From NCBI GenBank assembly GCA_965203735.1, contig OZ241909.1, positions 2,604,001 to 2,668,000 on the forward strand: 64,000 bases of DNA, in the 5' to 3' direction. Below, one piece after another: positions 9,355-17,830 of this stretch (its first letter is position 1; each line of letters opens with the position of its first letter). Source of the DNA: Bin55 sp965203735. GTDB taxonomy: Bacteria > Pseudomonadota > Gammaproteobacteria > Pseudomonadales > Azotimanducaceae. The notes below the pieces were generated by a model. The model had not been told where the DNA came from and made no database searches. It worked only from the letters and a program-made list of their open reading frames with translations. The position numbers and the translations under genes were made by a program.

Positions 9355-9396
9355 ATGACTAAGCCACCGTGTCGCGTGAGTTGGTACTTGCCATGA
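9355..9396 (+). CDS. Possible Trp-containing leader peptide of trpS
   Basis: A 13-codon frame encoding MTKPPCRVSWYLP. GGAGG at 9345-9349 stands five bases before its ATG, the best ribosome site in this neighbourhood. Its TGA stop overlaps the trpS ATG as ATGA (9393-9396), so trpS translation should depend on ribosomes finishing this peptide. The single Trp codon sits four codons before the stop. I infer that slow decoding of UGG when charged tRNA-Trp is scarce could change trpS expression. No such leader for trpS is known to me. Confidence 0.55.
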   Translation: MTKPPCRVSWYLP

Positions 9397-10397
9397 CTGA
9401 CAAAAAACTGAGGGCTTTCTCTGGCATTCAACCCTCAGGGAAGATCCACATCGGCAACTACACAGGTGCCCTGCAGCCTTGGGTTGACGCGCAAGACGAG
9501 GTGGATGGCATCTATTGCATTGTTGATCTGCACGCTTTGACCGCAATGGGTAGTGGGCCTGGAAGGTCCGTGGGTGAACGATCTCGTGAAGTGGCAGCTT
9601 TATATCTCGCGTGCGGACTGGATCCGAAAGTGTCGACCATCTTTCTTCAGTCGGAAGTATGGACTCATCCGTATCTTTCGTGGGTGTTCGAGACCCAAGT
9701 ACCCTTGGGATGGCTCTCGAGAATGACGCAGTTCAAGTCGAAGGCAAGCGAGGCAGACTCAGTGCCAACCGGTTTGCTGACGTATCCCGTCTTACAGGCA
9801 GCGGACATTCTTCTGTACGACGCGGACGTCGTGCCGGTGGGAGAAGATCAAAAGCAGCACATTGAAATAGCAAGGGACATTGCGCAACGATTCAACTCGA
9901 CCTACGGCGCGGCTTTCGTCCTCCCCGAACCTAAGATCGGCGTGCATGGAAGTCGAATCATGGGGCTAGACGAGCCGACAGTGAAGATGAGTAAGAGCCG
10001 CGCGCTCGTCAATCGAGGTCATAGCATTGGGATCGTCGATACCCCCGAAGCAATCTCGCAGGCGATCAGGAGAGCGGTGACTGATAGCGGAACTAGCATA
10101 GACGTACAAGATGCAGGTCCAGGAATTCGCAATCTCCTTAACATCTACAAATCCTTTTCGGGAGAGTCGGATCAAGAGGTATCCGTACGGTTCGACGGTA
10201 AGGGCTACGGGTTTCTCAAGAACGACTTGGCAGCGCTCTTGATAGATGCGCTCGCGCCAGTTCGGAGCGAATACCAACGACTTCTCGCAGAGCGCTTATA
10301 CCTAGATAGTGTGTTGAACGAAGGCCGGGAACGTGCGCTTCGGCTTTCGACCAAGAAAGTGGCTTGCGTGATGGAGATTCTAGGGCTTCGAGGATAG
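9393..10397 (+). CDS. trpS: Tryptophanyl-tRNA synthetase
   Basis: Class I aminoacyl-tRNA synthetase that charges tRNA-Trp in the cytoplasm. The HIGH-type motif is HIGN at 19-22 and the KMSKS loop is present intact at 198-202. Its 334 residues match the normal bacterial length. ATG 9393 gives the usual opening (AFSGIQPSGKIHIGNY); an in-frame GTG at 9369 would add eight residues but is poorly placed relative to the GGAGG site, which instead fits the leader frame that overlaps this start. It is followed by the tus genes on the same strand after a 275-base gap. Confidence 0.96.
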   Translation: MTDKKLRAFSGIQPSGKIHIGNYTGALQPWVDAQDEVDGIYCIVDLHALTAMGSGPGRSVGERSREVAALYLACGLDPKVSTIFLQSEVWTHPYLSWVFETQVPLGWLSRMTQFKSKASEADSVPTGLLTYPVLQAADILLYDADVVPVGEDQKQHIEIARDIAQRFNSTYGAAFVLPEPKIGVHGSRIMGLDEPTVKMSKSRALVNRGHSIGIVDTPEAISQAIRRAVTDSGTSIDVQDAGPGIRNLLNIYKSFSGESDQEVSVRFDGKGYGFLKNDLAALLIDALAPVRSEYQRLLAERLYLDSVLNEGRERALRLSTKKVACVMEILGLRG

Positions 10398-10556
10398 AGA
10401 GTTCGCAAACGACTGACTCCGCACCCATCGCTGTATTGGCAGGGAACATTGACAGTGTTGACGAAGGTGGCGGAGCGTCACTTAGGGCGTTTCATGGGAG
10501 TTTCGCTACCACAATAATGGAAAGTATGCGCGCATCAGACAGCAACGTCAAGGAAC

Positions 10557-10562
10557 TAAAAT
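10557..10562 (+). promoter_or_regulatory. Possible -10 element (TAAAAT) before tusD
   Basis: TAAAAT lies 110 bases before the tusD start in the 275-base gap after trpS. The same hexamer recurs upstream of several other genes here. No convincing -35 hexamer is visible. Confidence 0.25.
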
Positions 10563-10672
10563 ACTAGACTTTTCAGAATGTTAAGTTATCTTTGATAGGT
10601 GTAGGGAAACGGTCGAAGTCAGTGTTTTGGCGACCTGCCCCTTCACCCACTGTCAGTTCAATCCACTTAGCT

Positions 10673-11041
10673 ATGAGAATCGCGCTGCTAATACAGGGAT
10701 CACCCTCCGACTCAGATGCCTGTGACCATGCATTGAGTTTCGCACGTGCGGTAATTCGAAGCAAAAACACGTTGTTTCGGGTCTTCTTTTACAAGGATGC
10801 CGTGCGAATTGCCGATGACCCATCGAAGTTGTCCGAGAGAGCAAGAACTAGAAAACAAGCGTGGTTGCGTTTTGCAACAGAGAGTCAAATCGAATTGCAG
10901 GTTTGCGTGGGAGCGTCGGAGCGGCGAGGAATTTCATCCAGTACCGAGAGAGAGTCCTCCGGTGTCGATTTCGCAATTGTGGGCTTGGGGCAATTCGTTG
11001 AGTCCGCGATTGAGTGCGAACGATTGGTTACGTTCAACTGA
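10673..11041 (+). CDS. tusD: Sulfurtransferase TusD (DsrE family)
   Basis: Subunit of the TusBCD hexamer, which accepts persulfide sulfur from TusA and hands it to TusE in the pathway to 2-thiouridine at the tRNA wobble position. The product is 122 residues, with the DsrE-fold opening MRIALLIQGSP. A cysteine falls at position 78 (ELQVCVGASERRG), exactly where E. coli TusD has its active cysteine. ATG 10673 is chosen because it gives the family N-terminus; the frame is open further upstream. The stop overlaps the tusC start by one base (TGATG), which begins a tightly coupled tusDCB-tusE operon. Confidence 0.9.
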   Translation: MRIALLIQGSPSDSDACDHALSFARAVIRSKNTLFRVFFYKDAVRIADDPSKLSERARTRKQAWLRFATESQIELQVCVGASERRGISSSTERESSGVDFAIVGLGQFVESAIECERLVTFN

Positions 11042-11385
11042 TGAATTCAATCCTCTACCTAATACGCCGCCCGCCCGGTACATTAGCCGACGAAACGATC
11101 GATATGGTTCTCGTCAGCGGTGTGTTCGGTCAATCAACTACCGTCTTGTTCATGGACGATGGAGTACATCAACTCTTCGAACGGTCCAAAGAGCGAGAGA
11201 AGAACAGGACTGCAAGAAAGTGGTCTGCTGTACCCACCTATGAAATTGAAAGAGTGTTCGTACACGACCAGAGCGTCCGTGAAAGACAATTGGACGAATC
11301 TTGTTTACCTGACTTCACGAACATAGTCAGCAATGCACAAGTGAACGAATTACTCCATGAAGCGGCTGTTGTGGTTTGCGACTAA
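11041..11385 (+). CDS. tusC: Sulfurtransferase TusC
   Basis: Second subunit of the TusBCD sulfur-relay complex, 114 residues, DsrF-like. The N-terminal strand and loop (SILYLIRRPPGT, then a VLVSGVFGQSTTVLFMDDGV segment) match TusC. It has a structural and accessory role in the relay; TusC is not the persulfide carrier in E. coli. The start overlaps the tusD stop by one base and its stop overlaps the tusB start by one base. Position, size and coupling make the call firm even though sequence conservation in this subunit is low. Confidence 0.85.
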   Translation: MNSILYLIRRPPGTLADETIDMVLVSGVFGQSTTVLFMDDGVHQLFERSKEREKNRTARKWSAVPTYEIERVFVHDQSVRERQLDESCLPDFTNIVSNAQVNELLHEAAVVVCD

Positions 11386-11633
11386 TGCTCCATTTAGTCT
11401 GTAGTTCCGACGGTCTTGGTTCATGTCAGGCATATGTTCGAGACGAAGATGCCGTGCTCTTCATGGGTCAGGCAACCGAGTATGTGAAGAGAATCGACTG
11501 TAGCGGCACGTATGTCATTGAATCCGAATCGATAGATGGAGAATTCAATCCGCCGCAAGGGGTTGAGTGCATTGGCTACGACAAATTCGTAGATCTTGTT
11601 GTAGAACACACAAACTGCGTTACGTGGTCATGA
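11385..11633 (+). CDS. tusB: Sulfurtransferase TusB (DsrH family)
   Basis: Smallest subunit of TusBCD, 82 residues, with the DsrH opening MLHLVCSSDG and a hydrophobic VLFMGQATEYV stretch in the expected place. DsrH/TusB proteins are short and poorly conserved, so the call depends partly on context: it sits between tusC and tusE with a 1-base overlap on one side and a 4-base ATGA overlap on the other. It is expected to be cytoplasmic and to act only in complex with TusC and TusD. Confidence 0.85.
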   Translation: MLHLVCSSDGLGSCQAYVRDEDAVLFMGQATEYVKRIDCSGTYVIESESIDGEFNPPQGVECIGYDKFVDLVVEHTNCVTWS

Positions 11634-11935
11634 GCTCGGTCGACTCTGAAGGATTCCTAATTGACTCGAATACTTGGACGCGAGAGTTTGCATTAGAAAC
11701 TGCAACGCAACTCGGTATCTCACTAACCGATGATCATTGGAGTGTGCTACTGCTAGTCCGAGACTTCTACCTCACGACCGGTGTAAGTCCGTCAATGCGA
11801 CCCTTGGTAAATCTGGTACGCAATGCCAATCCAAGTCTCGCCAGCTCGATCGTTCTCGCACAAATGTTCACAGGCAAAACTTCGAGAGTAATCGCGCAAC
11901 TTAGTGGCATTCCAAAGCCATCCGATTGCCTTTAG
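11630..11935 (+). CDS. tusE: Sulfur-relay carrier TusE (DsrC family)
   Basis: A 101-residue DsrC-fold carrier that takes sulfur from TusD and delivers it to MnmA on tRNA. The C-terminal arm ends in GIPKPSDCL, so the penultimate Cys100 is the carrier cysteine; the second upstream cysteine found in sulfite-reductase DsrC is absent, which identifies it as TusE rather than DsrC. DDHWSVLLLVRDFY in the middle is diagnostic. ATG 11630 overlaps the tusB stop by four bases. The acceptor MnmA is encoded at 26.6 kb in the same window. The gene is convergent with serS. Confidence 0.92.
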   Translation: MSSVDSEGFLIDSNTWTREFALETATQLGISLTDDHWSVLLLVRDFYLTTGVSPSMRPLVNLVRNANPSLASSIVLAQMFTGKTSRVIAQLSGIPKPSDCL

Positions 11936-11949
11936 AGAGCCATCCGACC

Positions 11950-13227
11950 CTAGGCATCAAAGTAGAGGTATTGGACTCCGTGCATATAAGGTATTAGTGC
12001 TTCGGGTATGCGCACCCGGCCGGAAGCTTCCTGATAGTTCTCGATGATTGCGATCAACACTCGCCCAATCGCAAGACCAGAGCCATTCAGCGTGTGAACG
12101 AGTTCAGGACGCGCCTGTGGCCCAGATCGAAACCGAGCTTGAGCTCGCCGTGCCTGGAAGTCTAGAAAGTTGCTGCAAGAAGAGACTTCACGGTAGCGAT
12201 TGAATCCGGGAAGCCACACCTCGAGATCTATGGTCTTTGCGCTGGCAAACCCCAAGTCACCTCCACAAAGACTAACTGCACGAAACGGAAGCTCCAATCT
12301 CTTCAGTATTACCTCTGCGTGGTTCACTATCTCATCTAGAGCTTCCCAAGAATGGTTCGGGTGAGAAATTTGAACCAGTTCCACTTTCTCGAACTGGTGC
12401 AACCTTATCAATCCGCGAGTGTCCTTGCCGTGGCTGCCTGACTCCCGGCGAAAACACGGTGTGTGACACACATACCGTAGCGGCAATTCCTCTACATTCA
12501 CAATTGCATCGCGCACCATGTTGGTGACCGGAACTTCGGCTGTTGGAATCAAAAAGCTATCCGTATCGGATCTGACCATGAACACATCATCTTCAAACTT
12601 GGGCAACTGTCCTGTAGCTGTAAGCGACGCTCGATTTACGATGTACGGAACATATAACTCTTCATACCCGTGTTCGTCAGTATGAACATCAAGCATCAGC
12701 TGTATCAGTCCACGATGTAAACGCGCAAGCGGTCCGCGCAAGACGGAAAACCTGCTACCAGAAATGCGAACCGAAGCCTCAAAATCTAGGCTTGATCCGG
12801 CAATATCAACGTGATCTCTTGGCTTAAAGTCAAACTCTGTTATGTCTCCCCATCGATAGAGTTCCCGATTGTCCTCATCAGTCTCTCCCGCAGGAACGGA
12901 ATCGTCTGGGATGTTGGGTACTTCGAGAAGAAAGTCTTGTAGCTCCTCTTGAACTTTGAGAAACTCTTTGCGTACAACGTCGAGTCTCAGACCAAGATCG
13001 CCAACCGCGACAACCAATGGCTCGATGTCAACTCCATCTCGTTTGGCAACTCCGATTTCTCGAGAAACTACGTTGCGATCATGCTGGAGAGTCTCCATCT
13101 CTGTTTGTAGTTCGCGCCGAGCTTTCTCCAGATCACGGTAGGATTCGAGGTCCAAATCAAAGCCGCGGATGCTAAGAGCACCCGCAATTGCCTCGGGATC
13201 TTGTCGGAACAGTCGAGGATCCAACAT
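11950..13227 (-). CDS. serS: Seryl-tRNA synthetase
   Basis: Class II aminoacyl-tRNA synthetase that charges tRNA-Ser, including the tRNA at 8.3 kb. The N-terminal ~100 residues form the long helical arm that grips the variable arm of tRNA-Ser. The catalytic core shows motif 2 (CFRRESGSHGKDTRGLIRLHQFEK) and motif 3 (LNGSGLAIGRVLIAIIENYQ). Length is 425 residues, the family norm. Position downstream of ftsK-lolA-rarA on the same strand is the usual gammaproteobacterial order. A -10-like element with a GC-rich discriminator lies about 80 bases upstream, so serS probably also has its own promoter. Confidence 0.97.
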   Translation of the reverse strand: MLDPRLFRQDPEAIAGALSIRGFDLDLESYRDLEKARRELQTEMETLQHDRNVVSREIGVAKRDGVDIEPLVVAVGDLGLRLDVVRKEFLKVQEELQDFLLEVPNIPDDSVPAGETDEDNRELYRWGDITEFDFKPRDHVDIAGSSLDFEASVRISGSRFSVLRGPLARLHRGLIQLMLDVHTDEHGYEELYVPYIVNRASLTATGQLPKFEDDVFMVRSDTDSFLIPTAEVPVTNMVRDAIVNVEELPLRYVCHTPCFRRESGSHGKDTRGLIRLHQFEKVELVQISHPNHSWEALDEIVNHAEVILKRLELPFRAVSLCGGDLGFASAKTIDLEVWLPGFNRYREVSSCSNFLDFQARRAQARFRSGPQARPELVHTLNGSGLAIGRVLIAIIENYQEASGRVRIPEALIPYMHGVQYLYFDA

Positions 13228-13299
13228 TTTCGAACTCCTAGCTTGCTATGACGACAAAGGAGAATGGTCAAAGAGACTGGCTAACAAATAGTCAACCGT

Positions 13300-13318
13300 T
13301 GAGAGTGCGCATTTTATG
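13300..13318 (-). promoter_or_regulatory. serS promoter element shared with ribD
   Basis: On the minus strand this reads CATAAAATGCGCACTCTCA. TAAAAT (13316-13311) would be the -10 hexamer, and the GCGC that follows resembles the GC-rich discriminator of growth-rate-controlled promoters. The identical 19 bases occur upstream of ribD at 35988-36006. No good -35 is visible. Confidence 0.45.
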
Positions 13319-13371
13319 AATGAGGATTGGACTTAGCCCAGTCTTCATTCGAAACGCTTAGTTTTGCGGGG

Positions 13372-14670
13372 TCAATCCTTGCGATGATTCTCGTCAAGTT
13401 GCCTCAATTGATCAATCCGCTCCTGTATGCGTTTTTCGAGCCCTCGGTTGGATGGCAAATAGAAACGTTGTGCCGCAATCTCGTCTGGAAAGTAGTGCTC
13501 TCCAGCTGCATAAGCTGAGTCTTCCGAGTGTGCGTAGCGGTAGTCTTTACCGTAGTCAAGTTCCTTCATAAGCCGGGTCGGTGCGTTTCTTAAACGGAGC
13601 GGAACAGGCCAACTAGGATTCTCCTTCACAAATTTCATTGCATCTCCGAGTGCTGAGTAGACAGCATTGCTCTTCGGAACTGCTGAAAGGTATAGGACAG
13701 CCTGGGCTAAACATAGTTCGCCTTCAGGAGATCCTAGTCTGTGATAAGCGTCCCAAGCATCCAGTGCTAAAGTGAGAGATCGATTGTCCGCGGTTCCGAT
13801 GTCTTCAGCAGCGAATCTAACAAGACGCCTCGCAATGTAAAGAGGATCGCATCCACCATCCAACATGCGTACGAGCCAATACAAGGCAGCATCGGGGTCG
13901 CTACCCCGCATGGACTTGTGCAAAGCGGATATTTGGTTGTAGAACTCCTCGCCGCCTTTGTCGAATCTTCTTAACGATTGGCCTGCTGCTTCTCGAACAT
14001 GAGCCAATTCCAAGACGTCGTCATCTGCCAATTGGGCTGAAATCTCCAAGAGATTCAACGAACGACGTGCATCTCCGTCGGCAAACGAGCAAAGTTCATT
14101 CAATGCGTCTTCTGACACCATTAAGTTGGACATTTCCAGTTCAATTGCACGTTTGACGATTGCCCTCACCTCTTCGCTTGCAAGAGCCTTTAGCACAAAT
14201 ACACGCGTACGCGACAACAGCGCTGAGTTCACCTCAAAAGATGGGTTCTCCGTAGTGGCTCCAACGAGAGTAATGGTTCCGTTTTCTACATGTGGCAAGA
14301 GAGCGTCTTGTTGTGCCTTATTGAATCGGTGAACTTCGTCCAGAAAGACAACTGTTTGTACATCAGGAGTCGTTTTCGCTCGCTCAATCGCCTGTCGAAC
14401 ATCCTTGACACCAGCGGCAACAGCAGACATTGAAATCCAGTTAGCCTGCGCATGAATTGAGAGCAAGTGCGCCAAAGTAGTCTTGCCGGTTCCGGGCGGA
14501 CCCCATAGGATCATCGAGTGGATGATTCCGGAATCGGCGAGGACTTTGAGAGGCTTGCCATCGCCAAGCAAGTGCCTCTGACCGACAAAGTCGACCAGCG
14601 AACCAGGACGTACTCGAGCCGCTAAGGGTTGGTGTGACGGACTTCCGTTTGGGTCAGGATTCCGAGCTAT
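13372..14670 (-). CDS. rarA: Replication-associated recombination protein A (MgsA/RarA), non-canonical start
   Basis: AAA+ ATPase of the clamp-loader type that acts at stalled replication forks. Walker A is GPPGTGKTT, Walker B is FLDEVHRF, sensor 1 lies in GATTENPSF, and the C-terminal tetramerisation domain includes NAPTRLMKELDYG. The conserved N-terminus (PLAARVRPGSLVDFVGQRHLL) is encoded, but no ATG, GTG or TTG lies between the in-frame stop at 14716-14718 and that block. I place the start at ATA 14670: AGGAG lies nine bases upstream and the product then has 14 residues before PLAAR, as in E. coli RarA. It overlaps lolA by 17 bases. TTG 14571 would delete the conserved block. Confidence 0.88.
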   Translation of the reverse strand: MARNPDPNGSPSHQPLAARVRPGSLVDFVGQRHLLGDGKPLKVLADSGIIHSMILWGPPGTGKTTLAHLLSIHAQANWISMSAVAAGVKDVRQAIERAKTTPDVQTVVFLDEVHRFNKAQQDALLPHVENGTITLVGATTENPSFEVNSALLSRTRVFVLKALASEEVRAIVKRAIELEMSNLMVSEDALNELCSFADGDARRSLNLLEISAQLADDDVLELAHVREAAGQSLRRFDKGGEEFYNQISALHKSMRGSDPDAALYWLVRMLDGGCDPLYIARRLVRFAAEDIGTADNRSLTLALDAWDAYHRLGSPEGELCLAQAVLYLSAVPKSNAVYSALGDAMKFVKENPSWPVPLRLRNAPTRLMKELDYGKDYRYAHSEDSAYAAGEHYFPDEIAAQRFYLPSNRGLEKRIQERIDQLRQLDENHRKD

Positions 14671-15331
14671 CGCTGGGTTCTCCTGTCCCGATGACTTCCG
14701 TATCAGGTGGAACTGTTAGCTTAAACACTTCGTTCTCCACGTCTTCATTAAGCCGAATGTTGAAGAACTTAAACTCGATCTGTGTGCCGAAGAGATCAAC
14801 CAATTCGATTCGTTCGAGCGTCTCGTCTTTGAACACTAACGCAAGCAGTGTGATTTGAGAATCATCGCTCTCGGGTGAAAGCACAAACCTGTTTCCATTG
14901 CGATAGATTTCAAAATCGTCGAGTTTCTGACTGTCAGAGTCGATTAAGAGATTCGCAAATGACAGTTCATTGGGATCGACTTGAGAATGCGTTAGCTGTT
15001 CAAGATCTGGATCGTAGACCTGCATTCTTGTGCCAACGATAGAAACTTGCTCTTCATATGGCTTATCAACAACCCACAAGAACTTCTCAGGTCTTAAGAA
15101 GGCTACCCGCCCTTCTTGCATTTCCTCTTCAGATCCGTTACGCGTAGTGGTCTTCTGGTGAAAGTCAGCTTGAAAAGACTCGATTGCATTGAGTTTTTCA
15201 AGCAAATCGCTCTTTAGACCCTCGTTGGCCAGCGAATTGCCACTACTCAACAACGAGAGCAGGACGCAAGATAGTACGAATCGACGAAATCTAGGATTCT
15301 GAGAGAAGTACTTGACGGTTTCCCATTTCAT
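14654..15331 (-). CDS. lolA: Outer-membrane lipoprotein carrier protein LolA
   Basis: Periplasmic chaperone that carries lipoproteins from LolCDE to LolB. From ATG 15331 the product is 225 residues: a short basic N-terminus, a hydrophobic signal segment (FVLSCVLLSLLSS) ending near NSLANEG, then the mature domain with the family stretch SFQADFHQKT and the FLRPEKFLWVVDKPYEE segment. The N-terminus overlaps the end of ftsK by about 40 bases in another frame; a longer frame extends into ftsK but lacks signal features. It lies in the ftsK-lolA-rarA order typical of gammaproteobacteria. Confidence 0.92.
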   Translation of the reverse strand: MKWETVKYFSQNPRFRRFVLSCVLLSLLSSGNSLANEGLKSDLLEKLNAIESFQADFHQKTTTRNGSEEEMQEGRVAFLRPEKFLWVVDKPYEEQVSIVGTRMQVYDPDLEQLTHSQVDPNELSFANLLIDSDSQKLDDFEIYRNGNRFVLSPESDDSQITLLALVFKDETLERIELVDLFGTQIEFKFFNIRLNEDVENEVFKLTVPPDTEVIGTGEPSDSSES

Positions 15332-17588
15332 TCGGAGCGGAAACGATTCCCGCAGCTTCCATGGCTTCGACAATTCGAGCTGCTCGGTTGTAACCAATCC
15401 GAAACTTGCGCTGAATCGACGAAATCGAGACCTTGCGAGATTGCAGGACAAAGCTAACCGCTTCTTCATAATTCTCATCCTGTTCATCTTCGCTCTGTTG
15501 CAAACTGAAAGCGGAGTCGGCACTCTGCGAAGCATCAAGACTTGTGACCTCTTCCACGTAGTCTGGTTCACATCGCGTTCTCCAGTAATCGACAACCTTC
15601 AAGACCTCCTCATCGGATACGAAGGCACCATGGACACGAACAGGCACTCCGCTTCCGGGTGGTAAGTAAAGCATATCGCCATGACCTAGCAGTTGCTCAG
15701 CTCCCCCTTGATCAAGAATGGTTCGTGAGTCAGTTGTGCTCGAAACTTGAAAACTAATACGACATGGGATGTTGGCCTTAATCAATCCAGTGATTACATC
15801 TACTGAGGGACGTTGAGTGGCTAAGATCAGGTGAATTCCCGCAGCTCGAGCTTTCTGTGCAAGGCGAGCGATGAGTTGCTCGACCTTCTTGCCCACAACC
15901 ATGATCATGTCCGCGAACTCGTCGACGACCACGACAATGGAGGGAAGCTTCGTCAGCGTCGCTGCATTTGTAGTTCCAAAGTCTTCGTGGATGGGATCCA
16001 CTATAGGTTCCCCTCTCTTCTCGGCCGCCTCTACGAGGGCGTTGTATCCGACCAAATTTCTCACATTGAGTGCTGCCATGAGTTGGTAGCGTCGTTCCAT
16101 CTCGCCAATGCACCATCCCAAAGCTCTCGATGCATCCTGAACATCCGTAACAACTGGTGTAAGCAGGTGCGGAATTTCATCGTAAGCTGCAAGTTCCAGC
16201 ATCTTTGGGTCAATCAAGATCATCCGAACATTTTCGGGAGTTGAATGTAACAGGAGGCTGAGCAAGATTGCGTTTATGCAAACTGACTTTCCGGAGCCCG
16301 TTGTTCCCGCAACAAGTAGATGAGGCATTTTCTCGATATCTGCAAGGATGGGATTTCCCGCAACATCCTTACCAAGCACAACCTTGAGTGCTGAATCCAT
16401 CTCACCACTTCGGCGCACAACTTTCAAGATTTCCTGCAGTCGAACGATTGATCGTTCGTCGTTGGGAATTTCGATTCCCACAAAGGGTTTACCAGGAACG
16501 ACCTCGACCACGCGGACGCTCAGCACGGCCAGCGCACGAGCCAGGTCTTTTGCTAGCGCCGTAATCTTGCTTACTCGTACTCCGGCAGCAGGTTGAATCT
16601 CAAACCGAGTCACAACCGGTCCGGTGAATTTCGACACCACTTCGGCTTCCACACCGAAGTCCGCAAGCTTTGTTCCCAGCTGTTCGTAGATTCGATCGAT
16701 CAGTTGCTGCGAGCTTGCTGTTACGGGAGCTGCCTTGAACTCAGCTAAGAGACCAAGATCCGGCAGTCTCGCAATGTCTCGTGTTTGTCTCTTGACAGTT
16801 TGTGGTCTCGCCGAGGCTGGTGTTTTTTGAAGGGTCTTTGCTTTCAACTGCGGCTCTTTACGTTTCGCATCGGTAGTACCTCTACGTGACGAAACAGGTC
16901 TTGATCGAACTGTTACCGTACTACGAGCCGGAACCGCACTCGTTTCTAACATGTTCGAACCTCTCCTGCTAACAAGATTGACAATCCATTGAAAGCAGTC
17001 AATCAAGAACCTTGATCCCTTCGTCGCGACCACATAGAGACAGCGCCCTAGCGTTTCGATGAGGGGTAGCCAAGAAAACCGAATCAGGAATTGGAGACCG
17101 AGTAGTACACCAACTGACCCAACTACCGCAAGAATCTTCACATGTACCATAGGAAACAACGATGTTGCCAAAAGCAAACCAATCTTTCCGCTTGTCTCTT
17201 CAACAGTGGCAATCGGCGAACCAGTCCAAGCTGCAGCCAGACAGCAAAGCGAGAGAACAACGAGCAAGAATCCTCCCAACGAAACTAGCCCAACCCACCA
17301 CCGTGTCTCACGAGGAAGCGCGACGATACTGAGAATCTTCGCCACCAACAGGACAGGAATGACGTAGGCGACGTACCCAAAAACCAACGTTAGCGACCCT
17401 GAAAGAAACGATCCAACAGAGCCTAAGAAGCTGCGGACAGCTTCATTGTTCGACGCTTGGTTCCACTCAGGATCAAGTGGAGAATATGCAGCGAGCAGAA
17501 CGAAAGTGACCGCTGCGACAAGAGCTAGGAGAATTGGGTTGCGGATACGAGGCGAAATCGCAGCCGGATCGAGCTTCATGCTAAACAC
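15291..17588 (-). CDS. ftsK: DNA translocase FtsK
   Basis: Septum-anchored motor that pumps DNA and activates XerCD at dif during division. The N-terminal ~180 residues contain about four membrane segments. A short variable linker (about 200-260) is far smaller than in E. coli, giving 765 residues instead of over 1300. The alpha/beta motor has Walker A GTTGSGKSVCIN and Walker B VVVVDEFADMIM. The C-terminal gamma winged helix (SSIQRKFRIGYNRAARIVEAME) reads KOPS sites. The start is ATG 17588, or ATG 17579. It is first gene of the ftsK-lolA-rarA run and divergent from the hydrolase at 17831. Confidence 0.96.
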   Translation of the reverse strand: MFSMKLDPAAISPRIRNPILLALVAAVTFVLLAAYSPLDPEWNQASNNEAVRSFLGSVGSFLSGSLTLVFGYVAYVIPVLLVAKILSIVALPRETRWWVGLVSLGGFLLVVLSLCCLAAAWTGSPIATVEETSGKIGLLLATSLFPMVHVKILAVVGSVGVLLGLQFLIRFSWLPLIETLGRCLYVVATKGSRFLIDCFQWIVNLVSRRGSNMLETSAVPARSTVTVRSRPVSSRRGTTDAKRKEPQLKAKTLQKTPASARPQTVKRQTRDIARLPDLGLLAEFKAAPVTASSQQLIDRIYEQLGTKLADFGVEAEVVSKFTGPVVTRFEIQPAAGVRVSKITALAKDLARALAVLSVRVVEVVPGKPFVGIEIPNDERSIVRLQEILKVVRRSGEMDSALKVVLGKDVAGNPILADIEKMPHLLVAGTTGSGKSVCINAILLSLLLHSTPENVRMILIDPKMLELAAYDEIPHLLTPVVTDVQDASRALGWCIGEMERRYQLMAALNVRNLVGYNALVEAAEKRGEPIVDPIHEDFGTTNAATLTKLPSIVVVVDEFADMIMVVGKKVEQLIARLAQKARAAGIHLILATQRPSVDVITGLIKANIPCRISFQVSSTTDSRTILDQGGAEQLLGHGDMLYLPPGSGVPVRVHGAFVSDEEVLKVVDYWRTRCEPDYVEEVTSLDASQSADSAFSLQQSEDEQDENYEEAVSFVLQSRKVSISSIQRKFRIGYNRAARIVEAMEAAGIVSAPNEMGNRQVLLSES

Positions 17589-17830
17589 CGTTCGTCCTCA
17601 TCCTTGGACAAATCGTTGTCATGTTATCAAACAGTATTGGTTTTTTGAGCCAATTAGGCAGTGAACACAGGCAAGAGCTCCGATGTTCGACCTAGCTGAA
17701 GTAACTATCACTGCCTACAGAACGAAGTTGAAAACAGACAAGTGAATCGTAGATTGACCAAGAGTTACTGCCAACTACGCCGTGTTAACATCAGAAACTC
17801 GACTCAAACCTTGTCACTATAGGACTTTCG

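Noticed and set aside
13228..13300. Serine-rich 13-codon TTG frame (ends LSS) upstream of serS
   Set aside because: It has a TTG start with no ribosome site, unlike the trpS leader; treated as chance.
14569..14571. TTG start for rarA
   Set aside because: It would remove the conserved PLAARVRPGSLVDFVGQ block and has no ribosome site.
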